This document shows, in pieces, positions 32,633 to 41,720 of a stretch of 64,000 nucleotides of DNA (its first letter is position 1; the number at the start of each line of letters is the position of its first letter). The position numbers and the translations under genes were made by a program. Source of the DNA: Nonlabens spongiae (GTDB taxonomy: Bacteria; Bacteroidota; Bacteroidia; Flavobacteriales; Flavobacteriaceae); assembly GCF_002117125.1 (NCBI RefSeq), contig NZ_CP019344.1, positions 2,632,501 to 2,696,500 on the forward strand, read 5' to 3'. The notes below the pieces were generated by a model, which was not told the origin of the DNA, did no database searches, and saw only the letters and a list, made by a program, of their open reading frames with translations.

Positions 32633-33268
32633 ATGAAAAAATTACTGGTATTTACATTCTTAATTATTGGGATTACTGCAAATGCACAGTATAAATTCAC
32701 AAAAGCTGTACTCACTCTCAATGATGGTAAAACCCTCGAGGGTGAAGCTCGACTTATTAGAAAAGGCTACGGATTCAATTCCACTATAAGTGAAGTTACT
32801 TACAGAGCAGGAAAAGGTGCAAAAAAAACCAAATATGATGCAAAGGAAGTAGATCATATCATATTCACTAATAAATACATGCAAGAAGTGGATGGCGTAG
32901 AGATGACAAAAACTAGTTTTGATCGCTATGTACCGGTAGACACTAAGAGGTATGGGAATCCTATTTTTCTGCAAGAAATCATGAAAGATAAACTCAGCCT
33001 ATATGCTCAACCTGTTAAAAATTATAAGAGTAAGATTTCTACAGATATATTTCCTGCAAATTTGGGTGAATTCACAATAGTATATATAAAAAGGGAAGAT
33101 GCTAGTGCAGAGTTGATTACAGTTTTAGGCCTTGAAGGTGTGATACAGGAAAAGATAGCAGTGGATTATTTATATCCATGCCCTTTGACACAGCAGTATG
33201 TGATGGATCAAGGTGGAAACATCAATGCCGTAGAACTGACTAATTTTTATAATAAGAATTGTAATTAA
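32633..33268 (+). CDS. hypothetical exported protein, 211 aa
   Basis: Signal peptide KKLLVFTFLIIGITANAQ from the ATG at 32633 (an ATG three codons earlier is possible). The mature part is beta-rich (KFTKAVLTLNDGKTLEGEAR) and resembles small periplasmic or secreted flavobacterial proteins of unknown role. No family recognised. A strong terminator follows inside the 3' end of the convergent gene. Confidence 0.75.
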   Translation: MKKLLVFTFLIIGITANAQYKFTKAVLTLNDGKTLEGEARLIRKGYGFNSTISEVTYRAGKGAKKTKYDAKEVDHIIFTNKYMQEVDGVEMTKTSFDRYVPVDTKRYGNPIFLQEIMKDKLSLYAQPVKNYKSKISTDIFPANLGEFTIVYIKREDASAELITVLGLEGVIQEKIAVDYLYPCPLTQQYVMDQGGNINAVELTNFYNKNCN

Positions 33269-33289
33269 TACTAGGTTTATAAAGAACAC

Positions 33290-34711
33290 TTATTTAAGCT
33301 TCAAATCATTGCTCGAGGGTAATGGTTTGAAGCTTTTCTTTTGAGATGAAAAGTAAAATTCGTAAACCAAATAGCTTACTACAGATAAATATTGAACAGC
33401 GATTAACCACATATTTTCTTTAAAATCATCCTGAGAATATGCAAAATAGCTCAGGAAAACTAGAAGACTCCACAGGACCATAAATCTAAATCTTGTAAAA
33501 ATGGAAAATAGCAGTGGTATGGTCAGGTACCAAGGATGGACTGTGGTGGACAGCAACAAGTAAGTAAAAAAAGAAAACACGATGGATTCTAATAAAATCT
33601 CTGGATATTGATTTTTGCGCACGAGAGCCATAAGCCAAACCACGAGGAATGTAATAATAGGTAAGATTTTACCTGCGGTCTCAATGATGTTATATCCAGT
33701 GATTTCAAAGCCTACCGCCCTGACTATATAATATATGCTGGCGTTAAACTCAAATTTCCCAAACCACAAACCCACACTTGAACCATACTTATTTACAAGC
33801 TCTTCTGATATGAAAGGGAAAAACCCGCAAATCACAACAAAAGAAATATAGAGGTAATACCACACCAGTTTACGCCAAGGCAAACTCCTTATAAGCAGTG
33901 GCAACGTAATCACGGGCATTAATTTTAAAAGGATTCCATTGCCCATCATCCAAGCTGACTTCACACGATCTTGTCTGAACAAGAAGTATATAGAGAGCAA
34001 CAGAAAAGATGCCATTACACCCTCCCAATGCAAGTTCCCGGTAAGTTCAATAATTGTAAATGGGTTTAAATAATAGAGCATGATTAAAAAAGCTGGACGA
34101 CCCAGCATTTGCAGTAATCGTACCCCATAAAAAAACACCATGACATCAGCTGCTATGATGATTAAGCGCATGCTCACCACAGTCGCCAGCAAGTTATCGC
34201 CTCCTATTGCAGCAGCGACCGTAAAGAAAAACTGATTGAGTGGTGGGTAGTTTGTATAATTACCACTGGATAGTGTGCCCATGTTATCATAAAGATAGTT
34301 AGCATGTGGTATGTGGGATACATCACCATTAATGACCTCATCAGGTAAGATGGTGTACGGATTAAAACCATTTAGTAGTTGGTGACCGTCCCAGATAAAT
34401 CTGAAAAAGTCCTGACTTAAAGTGGGTGTTTCAAATAGAAACACGCCTCTCAGAGCTATTCCTATCAAAAAAAGAGCAGTAATACCTCCTGACCATTGCC
34501 ATTTTGAAATTGCGAGTTTGTCAAAAAGTGACAATCCTTTTTTCTCATGTTGACGGTAGACTTCGTAGATAATACCTAGAAGGACAAATAAGATGGTGTA
34601 GGTGAGGGCTGTTAGGGTAAATTGCTTTCGCGAAAGCGAGACAAAAAAAGCATATAGAAAAACACTGGCGATACTTACCAGCCCTAAAATATTTGAAGAT
34701 TTGCTGGACAT
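33290..34711 (-). CDS. integral membrane glycosyltransferase (GT-C, mannosyltransferase-like)
   Basis: 473 aa from ATG 34711, with about ten to twelve membrane segments. The loop after the first segments contains TPTLSQDFFRFIWDGHQLLN, with the acidic pair typical of polyprenol-phosphate-sugar GT-C enzymes. It probably transfers a sugar from a lipid carrier outside the membrane. Last gene of a three-glycosyltransferase operon; its ATG shares a base with the preceding stop (TGATG). Codons 25-30 (LSRKQ) carry a palindrome core (34624-34637). The first residues are very hydrophobic. Confidence 0.8.
   Translation of the reverse strand: MSSKSSNILGLVSIASVFLYAFFVSLSRKQFTLTALTYTILFVLLGIIYEVYRQHEKKGLSLFDKLAISKWQWSGGITALFLIGIALRGVFLFETPTLSQDFFRFIWDGHQLLNGFNPYTILPDEVINGDVSHIPHANYLYDNMGTLSSGNYTNYPPLNQFFFTVAAAIGGDNLLATVVSMRLIIIAADVMVFFYGVRLLQMLGRPAFLIMLYYLNPFTIIELTGNLHWEGVMASFLLLSIYFLFRQDRVKSAWMMGNGILLKLMPVITLPLLIRSLPWRKLVWYYLYISFVVICGFFPFISEELVNKYGSSVGLWFGKFEFNASIYYIVRAVGFEITGYNIIETAGKILPIITFLVVWLMALVRKNQYPEILLESIVFSFFTYLLLSTTVHPWYLTIPLLFSIFTRFRFMVLWSLLVFLSYFAYSQDDFKENMWLIAVQYLSVVSYLVYEFYFSSQKKSFKPLPSSNDLKLK
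33296..33340 (+). terminator. terminator of the 211-aa protein gene, within the convergent coding end
   Basis: AAGCTTCAAATCATT (33296-33310) pairs with AATGGTTTGAAGCTT (33321-33335), 15 bp with one T-G pair, then TTTTCTTTT. It forms the last codons of the opposite gene. Confidence 0.75.
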
Positions 34712-36198
34712 CAAGTCTTGTCTGTGAGGCTACGGAAAAATACAAATCCGAATCCTATAAATAACATCAAGTGGAAAGGGAAGAGTCCGAAATCACCTCC
34801 CTGATCGCCTACTATAAATGCGGAATACATACCAAACGCAAAATAGAGCATCAAAATACCTTCAAGTATAACATGCGGGCTGAGGTTCTTGCGTAAATAC
34901 TTGTTTGCGCGCCAGTTGCCTCCTACGGCTGCCAGATTAAATTTAGGTGTGCGCACAAATTCGCTGCGTTTTCCTAGGTGTCCTTCAATCACAGCGATGC
35001 TGTTGTGCAATGAAAAGCCCATCGCAATCGAGAAAAAAGTAAAAAACATGCCTATGTAACTCACAAAATTCTTGAAGCCACCACCATAGGTACTGCGGTA
35101 CATGAACCAGTAGCAAATAAAGAAAATGATAGTGCTCAATACAAAGAAACTCATGACAATGAAATACGTCTTGAGGTGAGCATATTCATTTTTGATGTAA
35201 AGCATGGGAATACTTAAGATAGCAACGATGAGCACGTTGAGAAACATGGTGCTGTTTAAAAGGTGTAAGATTCCATGCAGCTTTGACTTAAACGAGAGAT
35301 CAGAACCTATGACCCTCTTGAACATTTTTCTGAAGTTCTCTGCCCCACCCTTGTTCCAGCGGAACTGCTGAGAGCGTGCTGCACTTATGACTATGGGAAG
35401 CTCAGCGGGTGTGGTAACATCTTCAAGATACCTAAACTTCCATTTTTTCAATTGCGCCCTGTAACTCAAATCTAGATCTTCTGTAAGGGTGTCTCCCTCC
35501 CAGTTTCCGGCATCCAGAATGGTTTCCCTACGCCAAATCCCTGCGGTTCCATTAAAATTGATAAAGTGACCTTTTGAATTTCTCCCGGTTTGTTCCAGCG
35601 TAAAATGAGCATCTAGCGCAAATGCTTGAACCTGAGTAAGAATAGAAAAATTACGATTAAGATGTGCCCAGCGAGTCTGTACTACGCCTACTTCTTCATC
35701 AGTGAAATAAGGAACAGTTTTTTTGAGCCAGTCGGCATCTGGTAGAAAGTCGGCATCAAAGATCGCGATGACCTTACCCTTAGCGGCCTTAAGTCCCTCT
35801 TTTAATGCACCGGCTTTAAAACCCGAGCGGTCTGTCCTGGTAATGTGTTTTATATCCAGCCCTAATTGCTGTAAACGCTCTACATGTAAGGCGGTACTCT
35901 CAAGGCTCTCGTCAGTCGAGTCATCCAGTACTTGTATTTCCAGCTTTTCTCTGGGATACTCGATTTGTGCGATATTATCCAGCAAACGCTCCATAACATA
36001 TAGCTCGTTGAACACGGGAAGCTGTATGGTAACGTAAGGAATTTGATCTTCAGAGAGTTCTTGAAAACAGATTTTATTTTGTTTCTGTTTTTTGGCAGAC
36101 AGATAGTTGATAAGTAGGTTCAGCTGTGCCAGGGCATAAAACAAAATCATGATCAGGGAAGCCGAATAAATGATAATACATAACCATTCCAGTATCAT
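34711..36198 (-). CDS. family 2 glycosyltransferase, cellulose synthase/glucosylceramide synthase-like
   Basis: 495 aa. One N-terminal membrane helix, a GT-A domain with IFDADFLPDADWL (DxD), FNGTAGIWRRETI, TEDLDLSYRAQ (catalytic Asp) and QQFRWNKGG (the QxxRW-type motif), then four or five C-terminal membrane helices. It builds a beta-linked polysaccharide or glycolipid at the inner membrane. Overlaps the upstream GT gene by 4 nt and is coupled to the GT-C gene downstream. Confidence 0.9.
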   Translation of the reverse strand: MILEWLCIIIYSASLIMILFYALAQLNLLINYLSAKKQKQNKICFQELSEDQIPYVTIQLPVFNELYVMERLLDNIAQIEYPREKLEIQVLDDSTDESLESTALHVERLQQLGLDIKHITRTDRSGFKAGALKEGLKAAKGKVIAIFDADFLPDADWLKKTVPYFTDEEVGVVQTRWAHLNRNFSILTQVQAFALDAHFTLEQTGRNSKGHFINFNGTAGIWRRETILDAGNWEGDTLTEDLDLSYRAQLKKWKFRYLEDVTTPAELPIVISAARSQQFRWNKGGAENFRKMFKRVIGSDLSFKSKLHGILHLLNSTMFLNVLIVAILSIPMLYIKNEYAHLKTYFIVMSFFVLSTIIFFICYWFMYRSTYGGGFKNFVSYIGMFFTFFSIAMGFSLHNSIAVIEGHLGKRSEFVRTPKFNLAAVGGNWRANKYLRKNLSPHVILEGILMLYFAFGMYSAFIVGDQGGDFGLFPFHLMLFIGFGFVFFRSLTDKT

Positions 36199-36896
36199 TT
36201 CTTAAACCCGTATTTGAATATCCATGTTAAAATTTTAACACCTGCAAAGATAGCACCTTTGAGCGTGCCTGAAACCTTTGAAACCCCTATTCTATTGCGG
36301 TATCGCACGGGAATTTCTGTGTATGAAAAATCTTTCTTGAGTGCTTTTAGTTGCATTTCTACTGTCCAGCCATAAGTTTTGTCTTCCATATTGAGCTCAA
36401 GCAATTTTTCATACTTAATGGCTCTAAAGGGGCCTAGATCAGAGAACTTTGATCCAAACATGAATTTCATTAATGTAGTAGCTAGCCAATTTCCAAAAAT
36501 TTGTGGAGTGGTCATGGACCCGCTTTCGCGAAAGCGAGACACCCTTGCACCTATCACAAGATCAATGTCATTTTCTAGAATAGGTTGAACCAATTCAGGA
36601 AGATGCTCTGGATAATCGCTATAATCGCCGTCAAGGAAGACGATGATATCAGTTTGAAAGCGTGATCTTTCAATATAGTCCAAGGCTTTTAGGCAGGCGT
36701 AGCCATATCCCGGGCGAGGCTCTTCAACCACGGTGGCACCCGCTTGTCGCGCGTTTTTTACGGTAGCGTCAGTGGAATTATTGCTACAAACTACAATTTC
36801 TTCGACTACATCAGGTATGTCTTTAATGACATGCTGGATACTATCTTCCTCGTTGAATGCGGGAATGACAACTCGTATGATGGGCGGAGTGTTCAA
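36195..36896 (-). CDS. dolichol-phosphate mannose synthase-like glycosyltransferase
   Basis: 233 aa, apparently from a TTG start at 36896 since no ATG or GTG precedes the family N-terminus (IRVVIPAFNEEDSI). GT-A features: DATVKNARQAGATVVEEPRP, IIVFLDGDYSDYPEH (DxD), and FSDLGPFRAI. It would load a sugar onto a polyprenol phosphate, feeding the GT-C enzyme two genes downstream. Codons 120-125 (RFRES) are a perfect palindrome copy (36522-36537), in the loop after GARVS. Confidence 0.88.
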   Translation of the reverse strand: MNTPPIIRVVIPAFNEEDSIQHVIKDIPDVVEEIVVCSNNSTDATVKNARQAGATVVEEPRPGYGYACLKALDYIERSRFQTDIIVFLDGDYSDYPEHLPELVQPILENDIDLVIGARVSRFRESGSMTTPQIFGNWLATTLMKFMFGSKFSDLGPFRAIKYEKLLELNMEDKTYGWTVEMQLKALKKDFSYTEIPVRYRNRIGVSKVSGTLKGAIFAGVKILTWIFKYGFKK

Positions 36897-36964
36897 ATTT
36901 TTAATACTTTCAATTCAATCACCCGAAAATTTTTGATCAGAAGAATCTCTTTTTTATTGTAGAA

Positions 36965-38266
36965 TTACTTCTTACGCATGTATACACTCACGGGAACACC
37001 GGTAAAATCAAAGTTTTCACGCAGTTTATTCTCAAGGTATCTTTTATAAGGATCACGGACATACTGAGGTAGGTTACAGAAAAATGCAAACTGGGGTTGC
37101 GAGGTGGGCAATTGCATTACATATTTAATTTTTACAAATTTCCCTTTTAGCGATGGTGGTGGATATTGCTCAATAAGCGGCAACATTACCTCATTCAATT
37201 TACTAGTTTTTATTTTTTTGCTGCGGTTTTTGTAGACTTCTACCGCGGTTTCTATGGCTTTGTAAATACGTTGCTTATTAAGAACCGACATGAAAATGAT
37301 CGGTACGTCAGTAAAAGGTGCGATCTGTTCACGTACCATGGCTTCATATTCTTTGGCTGTATTGGTTTCCTTGTCTACAAGATCCCATTTATTGACTAAA
37401 ATGACTATGCCCTTGCGATTGCGCTCAGCGAGCCAAAATATGTTCTGAACCTGACCGTCAAAGCCTCGAGTAGCATCTAGAACCACCATCACCACATCTG
37501 CATGCTCGATGGCCCTCACACTACGCATCACGCTATAGAATTCTAGATCTTCCTTTACCTTTTTCTTGCGACGTATTCCTGCCGTATCTATCAAGTTAAA
37601 TTCAAAACCAAAACGGTTGTAACGGGTATGAATACTATCCCGAGTCGTACCAGCAATATCAGTTACTATGTAACGGTCTTCACCTATAAGGGCGTTAATA
37701 AAAGAAGACTTCCCAGCATTGGGTCGACCTACCACGGCAAATTTGGGCAGCTCTTCATTGTCTTCTTCAACCGTGTCAGGCAACTTATCTACCAAAGCAT
37801 CTAGCAAATCACCAGTTCCATTTCCATTGATACTAGAAATAGAATAATAGTCGCCTAATCCTAGATTATAAAATTCATAGGCATCTTGTTCTCGCTGATG
37901 GTTATCTACTTTGTTGACCACAAGCATCACAGGTTTCTTGACACGTCGCACAAGTTTTGCCACGTCTTCATCCATTGCGGTAACTCCATCCTCAGCATTC
38001 ACCATAAACAGGATAACGTCTGCCTCATCTATGGCAAGTTCTACCTGTTTATCGATTTCTGCCTCAAAAACATCATCTGTGCCTATCGCATAGCCACCGG
38101 TATCGATCAGCGAAAATTCCCGACCGTTCCAGTCACTTTTGCCGTAATGACGATCTCGTGTCACGCCGCTCACCGCATCAGTTATCGCTTCCCTACGCTG
38201 AATTAATCTATTGAACAGGGTAGATTTCCCTACGTTGGGACGTCCCACGATAGCCACTATACTCAT
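36965..38266 (-). CDS. der: ribosome assembly GTPase Der (EngA)
   Basis: 433 aa from ATG 38266 ([16 protein letters not shown]); a GTG two codons earlier is less likely. Two GTPase domains in tandem, GRPNVGKST with DTGGYAIG and GRPNAGKSS with [10 protein letters not shown], followed by a KH-like C-terminal domain. Needed for 50S subunit assembly. TACCTTTG (38292-38285, minus strand) is a TAnnTTTG box 18 nt upstream of the start. Confidence 0.96.
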   Translation of the reverse strand: MSIVAIVGRPNVGKSTLFNRLIQRREAITDAVSGVTRDRHYGKSDWNGREFSLIDTGGYAIGTDDVFEAEIDKQVELAIDEADVILFMVNAEDGVTAMDEDVAKLVRRVKKPVMLVVNKVDNHQREQDAYEFYNLGLGDYYSISSINGNGTGDLLDALVDKLPDTVEEDNEELPKFAVVGRPNAGKSSFINALIGEDRYIVTDIAGTTRDSIHTRYNRFGFEFNLIDTAGIRRKKKVKEDLEFYSVMRSVRAIEHADVVMVVLDATRGFDGQVQNIFWLAERNRKGIVILVNKWDLVDKETNTAKEYEAMVREQIAPFTDVPIIFMSVLNKQRIYKAIETAVEVYKNRSKKIKTSKLNEVMLPLIEQYPPPSLKGKFVKIKYVMQLPTSQPQFAFFCNLPQYVRDPYKRYLENKLRENFDFTGVPVSVYMRKK

Positions 38267-38381
38267 AACCACAATTTAAGGGGGCAAAGGTACTTTATTT
38301 TAGGCGGGTAGGGGTTTTCATGTAAAGATGATAGTTGACTTTTTTGAGTGATAAATTGATCTGAGATTTATTGTGGTGTTA

Positions 38382-38413
38382 CGCTTTCGCGATCCCGATA
38401 GCTATCGTGACGA
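38382..38413 (+). repeat. compound repeat: half palindrome plus CCCGATAGCTATCG
   Basis: CGCTTTCGCGA (38382-38392) continues directly as TCCCGATAGCTATCG (38393-38407) and TGACGAGA. The same arrangement, matching in 31 of 33 positions, occurs inside aroA (49749-49780) on the other strand. The surrounding 38293-38498 holds nothing else. Confidence 0.7.
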
Positions 38414-38498
38414 GAATACTTAAACCAAATCTTCAATTTACACGATTCAAGTCCAGCTAAATATATAGCTAAATAATTGTACACGAGCTGCTAATAAT

Positions 38499-38506
38499 TA
38501 ATTTTG
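38499..38506 (+). promoter_or_regulatory. -7 promoter element TAATTTTG
   Basis: Exact TAnnTTTG upstream of the acyltransferase reading frame. It would start RNA near 38513, before the CTG at 38527. Confidence 0.45.
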
Positions 38507-38526
38507 CGCCCAATTTTGTATAACTC

Positions 38527-39639
38527 CTGAAACCAGAACGCCTCCATTTTATTGACGTAATTAGAGCACTTGCTATCATTTTGATGCTTGAAGGGCACTT
38601 TATTGACACGCTTTTAGATCCCGCTTACCGCGATACCGGGTGGGTTTATGATGTCTGGAAATATGTGAGGGGTATGACCGCCCCTACTTTTTTCACCATC
38701 ACCGGATTCATTTTTATTTACCTTTTGATGAAGGCTCGAGAAAAGGATAAGGATTCAAAAAGAATCAAAAAAGGCGTAAAAAGAGGTTTGCTGCTCATCG
38801 CTTTGGGTTATTTGCTGCGAGCACCATTCCTCAGCTGGATGTTTGGAGACTACAACAACTATTTCCTAGTGACTGACGTGCTTCACATTTTGGGAGCCTC
38901 ATTACTTATTTTAATTACAATCTATAAATTATGTGCAAAAAATTTTACTGCTCTTGCGGCTGTCTGTTTGCTTGGCTGGGCATCGATATTTTTCATGGAG
39001 CCGCTATATCGGGATTTTGATTTCAGCATTTTGCCACTTGCGATAGCCAATTATTTTACTAAGGTAAATGGATCGGTTTTTACGCTGTTGCCTTGGATAG
39101 GCTACGTATTTTTCGGCGCTGCATTGAGCTACTTATTTATAGTATTTGAAACACAAAAGCATTTTAAAAAGCTGTTTGTGGTAGTCGGAGGGGTTGCGGC
39201 TTTATTTCTGATATTCCAGAGCTCAGAGGTTTTGAATGACATCTATCTCCTAACCGATATCTTGATGTTCAAAAAAATGGCTTATTTCAACTACCTATTT
39301 CCTAGACTTGGTAATGTTCTACTGCTCTTTACCGTTTTATACAGCTTTAATTCTCAGATAAATTTTTCTCTACTTTCCCAGATTGGGCAACGTACATTGT
39401 CTATTTATGTGTTTCATTTCGTTTTGCTGTACGGTAGCTTCACCGGTTTAGGGTTGCGACAGCTTATAGGTCAAACGCTCGATCCATGGCAAGCAGCAAT
39501 GGGAGCGGTCTTTTTTATTGTACTCATCAGTTACGTGAGTTTGAACGACTTCGGTAGCAACCATTTTATTTACAAAAAATGGAAGCGGTGGTTGAGAGTA
39601 TATCTATACAGATTTAATAAGAGGTTGGGTATTAACTAG
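38527..39639 (+). CDS. membrane acyltransferase-like protein (DUF1624/HGSNAT type)
   Basis: About 370 aa, 8-10 membrane segments. The family N-terminus ERLHFIDVIRALAIILMLEG is encoded at 38536-38595, in frame, directly after a TAA at 38521. The first ATG (38584) and a TTG (38581) lie inside the first helix, so a start there would cut the domain. The only plausible upstream start is CTG at 38527 (or another rare codon). Proteins of this type transfer acyl groups onto sugars across the membrane; WKYVRGMTAPTFFTITGFIF is characteristic. Confidence 0.75.
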   Translation: MKPERLHFIDVIRALAIILMLEGHFIDTLLDPAYRDTGWVYDVWKYVRGMTAPTFFTITGFIFIYLLMKAREKDKDSKRIKKGVKRGLLLIALGYLLRAPFLSWMFGDYNNYFLVTDVLHILGASLLILITIYKLCAKNFTALAAVCLLGWASIFFMEPLYRDFDFSILPLAIANYFTKVNGSVFTLLPWIGYVFFGAALSYLFIVFETQKHFKKLFVVVGGVAALFLIFQSSEVLNDIYLLTDILMFKKMAYFNYLFPRLGNVLLLFTVLYSFNSQINFSLLSQIGQRTLSIYVFHFVLLYGSFTGLGLRQLIGQTLDPWQAAMGAVFFIVLISYVSLNDFGSNHFIYKKWKRWLRVYLYRFNKRLGIN

Positions 39640-39683
39640 CTCTTTCTCGGGAAAGATGTCCCGCAGTTAAACTTTCTATTACT

Positions 39684-39691
39684 TATCTTTG
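39684..39691 (+). promoter_or_regulatory. -7 promoter element TATCTTTG very close to the start codon
   Basis: Exact TAnnTTTG ending 4 nt before the ATG at 39696. Normal initiation about 7 nt downstream would give a leaderless mRNA or one starting within the codon. Confidence 0.45.
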
Positions 39692-39695
39692 CAAC

Positions 39696-40112
39696 ATGTT
39701 GTGGATCAAAAATATCGTACTCTCGCTGCAGTGCTTTTTAGTGCTGGCATCGGGCACTTCATTTACGGTCTATAAGCATTTTTGCCTTTCGGCACTTAAA
39801 GATATTTCGGTCATTCTCCTAGCTGACGGTTGTGGGATGGAAATCATGTCTCGCGATAGCCAGGGTTTTTGTGAAGTTTTAAAAACGCCTTGCTGTCATG
39901 ATGAACAGGAACTTATCGATGGTCAGGACACGCTTAAGATAGATTCTTCAACTCCTGAGCTTTCTAAGGCTGCCTTTTATTCAGCGTCCACGGCTTTTGG
40001 TAATAGTTTCCAAGCTCTGCCTGTTGTTAGTCAGCTTTTCATTCCATTTCCCAATCCGCCACCTCGACATTCACAACCTTTATTCATTGTATTTGAGCAG
40101 ATCATAGTGTAG
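39696..40112 (+). CDS. HYC_CC_PP-type small protein, metal-linked context
   Basis: 138 aa with a signal-like hydrophobic start. Three motifs are in order: YKHFC (about 26-30), the Cys pair in TPCCHDE (about 64-70), and PNPPPRH near the C-terminus. These match, from memory, the HYC_CC_PP family of Bacteroidota, whose function is unknown but which often accompanies metal-handling genes. The next genes include an outer-membrane protein and an exported two-HMA-domain protein, consistent with that. Confidence 0.75.
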   Translation: MLWIKNIVLSLQCFLVLASGTSFTVYKHFCLSALKDISVILLADGCGMEIMSRDSQGFCEVLKTPCCHDEQELIDGQDTLKIDSSTPELSKAAFYSASTAFGNSFQALPVVSQLFIPFPNPPPRHSQPLFIVFEQIIV

Positions 40113-40160
40113 GGATTATTGAACTTCAGTAAAATTCAATAATCTAAATATCTATACACT

Positions 40161-40925
40161 ATGAAAATATGCCTTTGGGTGGTTTTTGTGGTTCTCGCTT
40201 TCGCGAAAGCGTACCCTCAAGGCCCTCCCATCACAGCAGATAAACCCATCATGCTGGGCGGTAACAGCTTCACGATGAAGACGCTTACCGAAATACGAAA
40301 CACCGAACGCGGAACCGCAGCCTACGTGCCCGTTATGTTGCATTACCTACCTACCGCAAACAGCTTAGTGGCGCTGCACGTGCCGCTCATAAGTTATGAC
40401 CTTAATGGTATTAACGGTACTGATCTTGCAGATATGAAGGTCATGGGGAAATACCAATTCTATCGAAAGGATGGAACGGGTAAAACCTTTAGAATGGTTG
40501 CGAAAACCTTACAAACCCTTCCTACTGGTGCAGAGATTGATCTCGTGGATATCTCTACAGGAAAATACAGTGGGTATTATGGAGTTGTTTCAGGATATGA
40601 AACACTTAAATATGGGATCAGTACCGAAGTAGGGTACAACTGGATGCCTGATGGCACGCTAGATGAGTTTCGCACGAAGCTAGGTTTTGGTTTGCCTTTG
40701 CTCAAACCACAGTACCCTAACAAACAGCTTAATCTCTATTTTGAATATTCCAGTATGTGGTTGCATGAGCGCGACTGGTACCAATTGCTGTACGCACAAG
40801 GAGTCCAGTATGCAATGAAGAATATTACGCTGGATCTGGCATTACAATTGCCTTTAGTACAAGACGTTTCTGCAGGTCGGGAACTCAATTACTCCTTATT
40901 TATAGGAGCACGTTACACTTTTTGA
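40161..40925 (+). CDS. outer-membrane barrel protein, transporter-like, 254 aa
   Basis: The signal peptide ends LAFAKAYPQ, where AFAKA is encoded by a perfect palindrome copy (40196-40211), so the repeat supplies the A-x-A cleavage site. The mature part is strand-rich, glycine- and aromatic-rich, and ends in ARYTF with a terminal Phe, as outer-membrane barrels do. It may import or export a small solute, possibly a metal complex by context. No family name can be fixed. Confidence 0.75.
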   Translation: MKICLWVVFVVLAFAKAYPQGPPITADKPIMLGGNSFTMKTLTEIRNTERGTAAYVPVMLHYLPTANSLVALHVPLISYDLNGINGTDLADMKVMGKYQFYRKDGTGKTFRMVAKTLQTLPTGAEIDLVDISTGKYSGYYGVVSGYETLKYGISTEVGYNWMPDGTLDEFRTKLGFGLPLLKPQYPNKQLNLYFEYSSMWLHERDWYQLLYAQGVQYAMKNITLDLALQLPLVQDVSAGRELNYSLFIGARYTF

Positions 40926-41020
40926 GTTTCTAAAGAGAAGAAGCAAGAAAATAGAGGAAAGATGAAAGAATGAGGGCAGAGGTACTCGAAGCCCGCTTTT
41001 TTCAAAACAAATAAATAATT

Positions 41021-41068
41021 AGGTCGCTGAGCATTTCCATTACGCTGAATGACCACAGAGTCGAAGCG
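41021..41068. repeat. dispersed stem-loop repeat
   Basis: GTCGCTGAGCATTTCC ... GAATGACCACAGAGTCGAAGCGAC: the ends GTCGCT and AGCGAC are inverted, and the middle is a degraded family member. It lies before the two-HMA protein gene. Confidence 0.6.
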
Positions 41069-41090
41069 ACATTAGACAAAAAATAAAAAC

Positions 41091-41720
41091 ATGAAAACAA
41101 TAAATAAAACAATTTGCCTCATCTTGATGATGGTGATGGGCATGAGCTTACAAGCACAAAATAATAATAGAGATCTAGTCGAGGTTCAGGTAGATGGGCT
41201 AGGCTGTCCCTTCTGTGCCTATGGACTTGAGAAAAAGTTTAAAGAGTTCAAGGGTATCGATGACATTGCTATCGACATTGAGACTGGAGACTTCTCATTT
41301 ACCTATCCCACGGAAAAAACGATCTCCATGAAAGCTGTTTTAGATCAAGTCATCAGAGCGGGTTATACCCCTAACGAAGCAAAAATCACGAGAGCAAACG
41401 GAGCAGTGGTTACTACAAAATCAGTTGAGGAATCTAAAACTATTGATATGGAAGAAGTTTCATTTTACGTGAATGGAACCTGTGGCATGTGTAAATCCAG
41501 AATAGAGAAAACCTTGCTGGGGCTGGATGGACTCGCAGTTGCTGAATGGGACAAGGAAAAGAAAGAGGTCACGGTTTTTCATGATCCCAAAAGACTCAGT
41601 GTTGAGCAAATGCAACAATCTCTACTTGCGGTAGGACATGACACAGACGATGATATGGCAACTGACAAGGCTTATAAAAACTTGCCACCGTGTTGTAAAT
41701 ATAAAAGAGAGGTAAAATGA
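41091..41720 (+). CDS. exported protein with two heavy-metal-associated (HMA) domains
   Basis: 209 aa. Signal peptide ending LQAQ (about 23). The first HMA domain has C39 and C42 (GLGCPFCAYGL) and the second C131 and C134 (NGTCGMCKSRIEK). The C-terminus adds another Cys pair (LPPCCKYKREVK). HMA domains normally act in the cytoplasm, so an exported tandem suggests periplasmic copper or other soft-metal binding or transfer. Overlaps the next lipoprotein gene by 4 nt. Confidence 0.88.
   Translation: MKTINKTICLILMMVMGMSLQAQNNNRDLVEVQVDGLGCPFCAYGLEKKFKEFKGIDDIAIDIETGDFSFTYPTEKTISMKAVLDQVIRAGYTPNEAKITRANGAVVTTKSVEESKTIDMEEVSFYVNGTCGMCKSRIEKTLLGLDGLAVAEWDKEKKEVTVFHDPKRLSVEQMQQSLLAVGHDTDDDMATDKAYKNLPPCCKYKREVK

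Noticed and set aside
38581..38586. TTG or ATG as the natural start of the acyltransferase
   Set aside because: Would remove conserved residues of the first membrane helix that are encoded in frame just upstream; kept only as an alternative.
40161..40343. Antisense frame over the start of the outer-membrane protein
   Set aside because: Shadow frame; the plus-strand gene has a signal peptide and barrel features.
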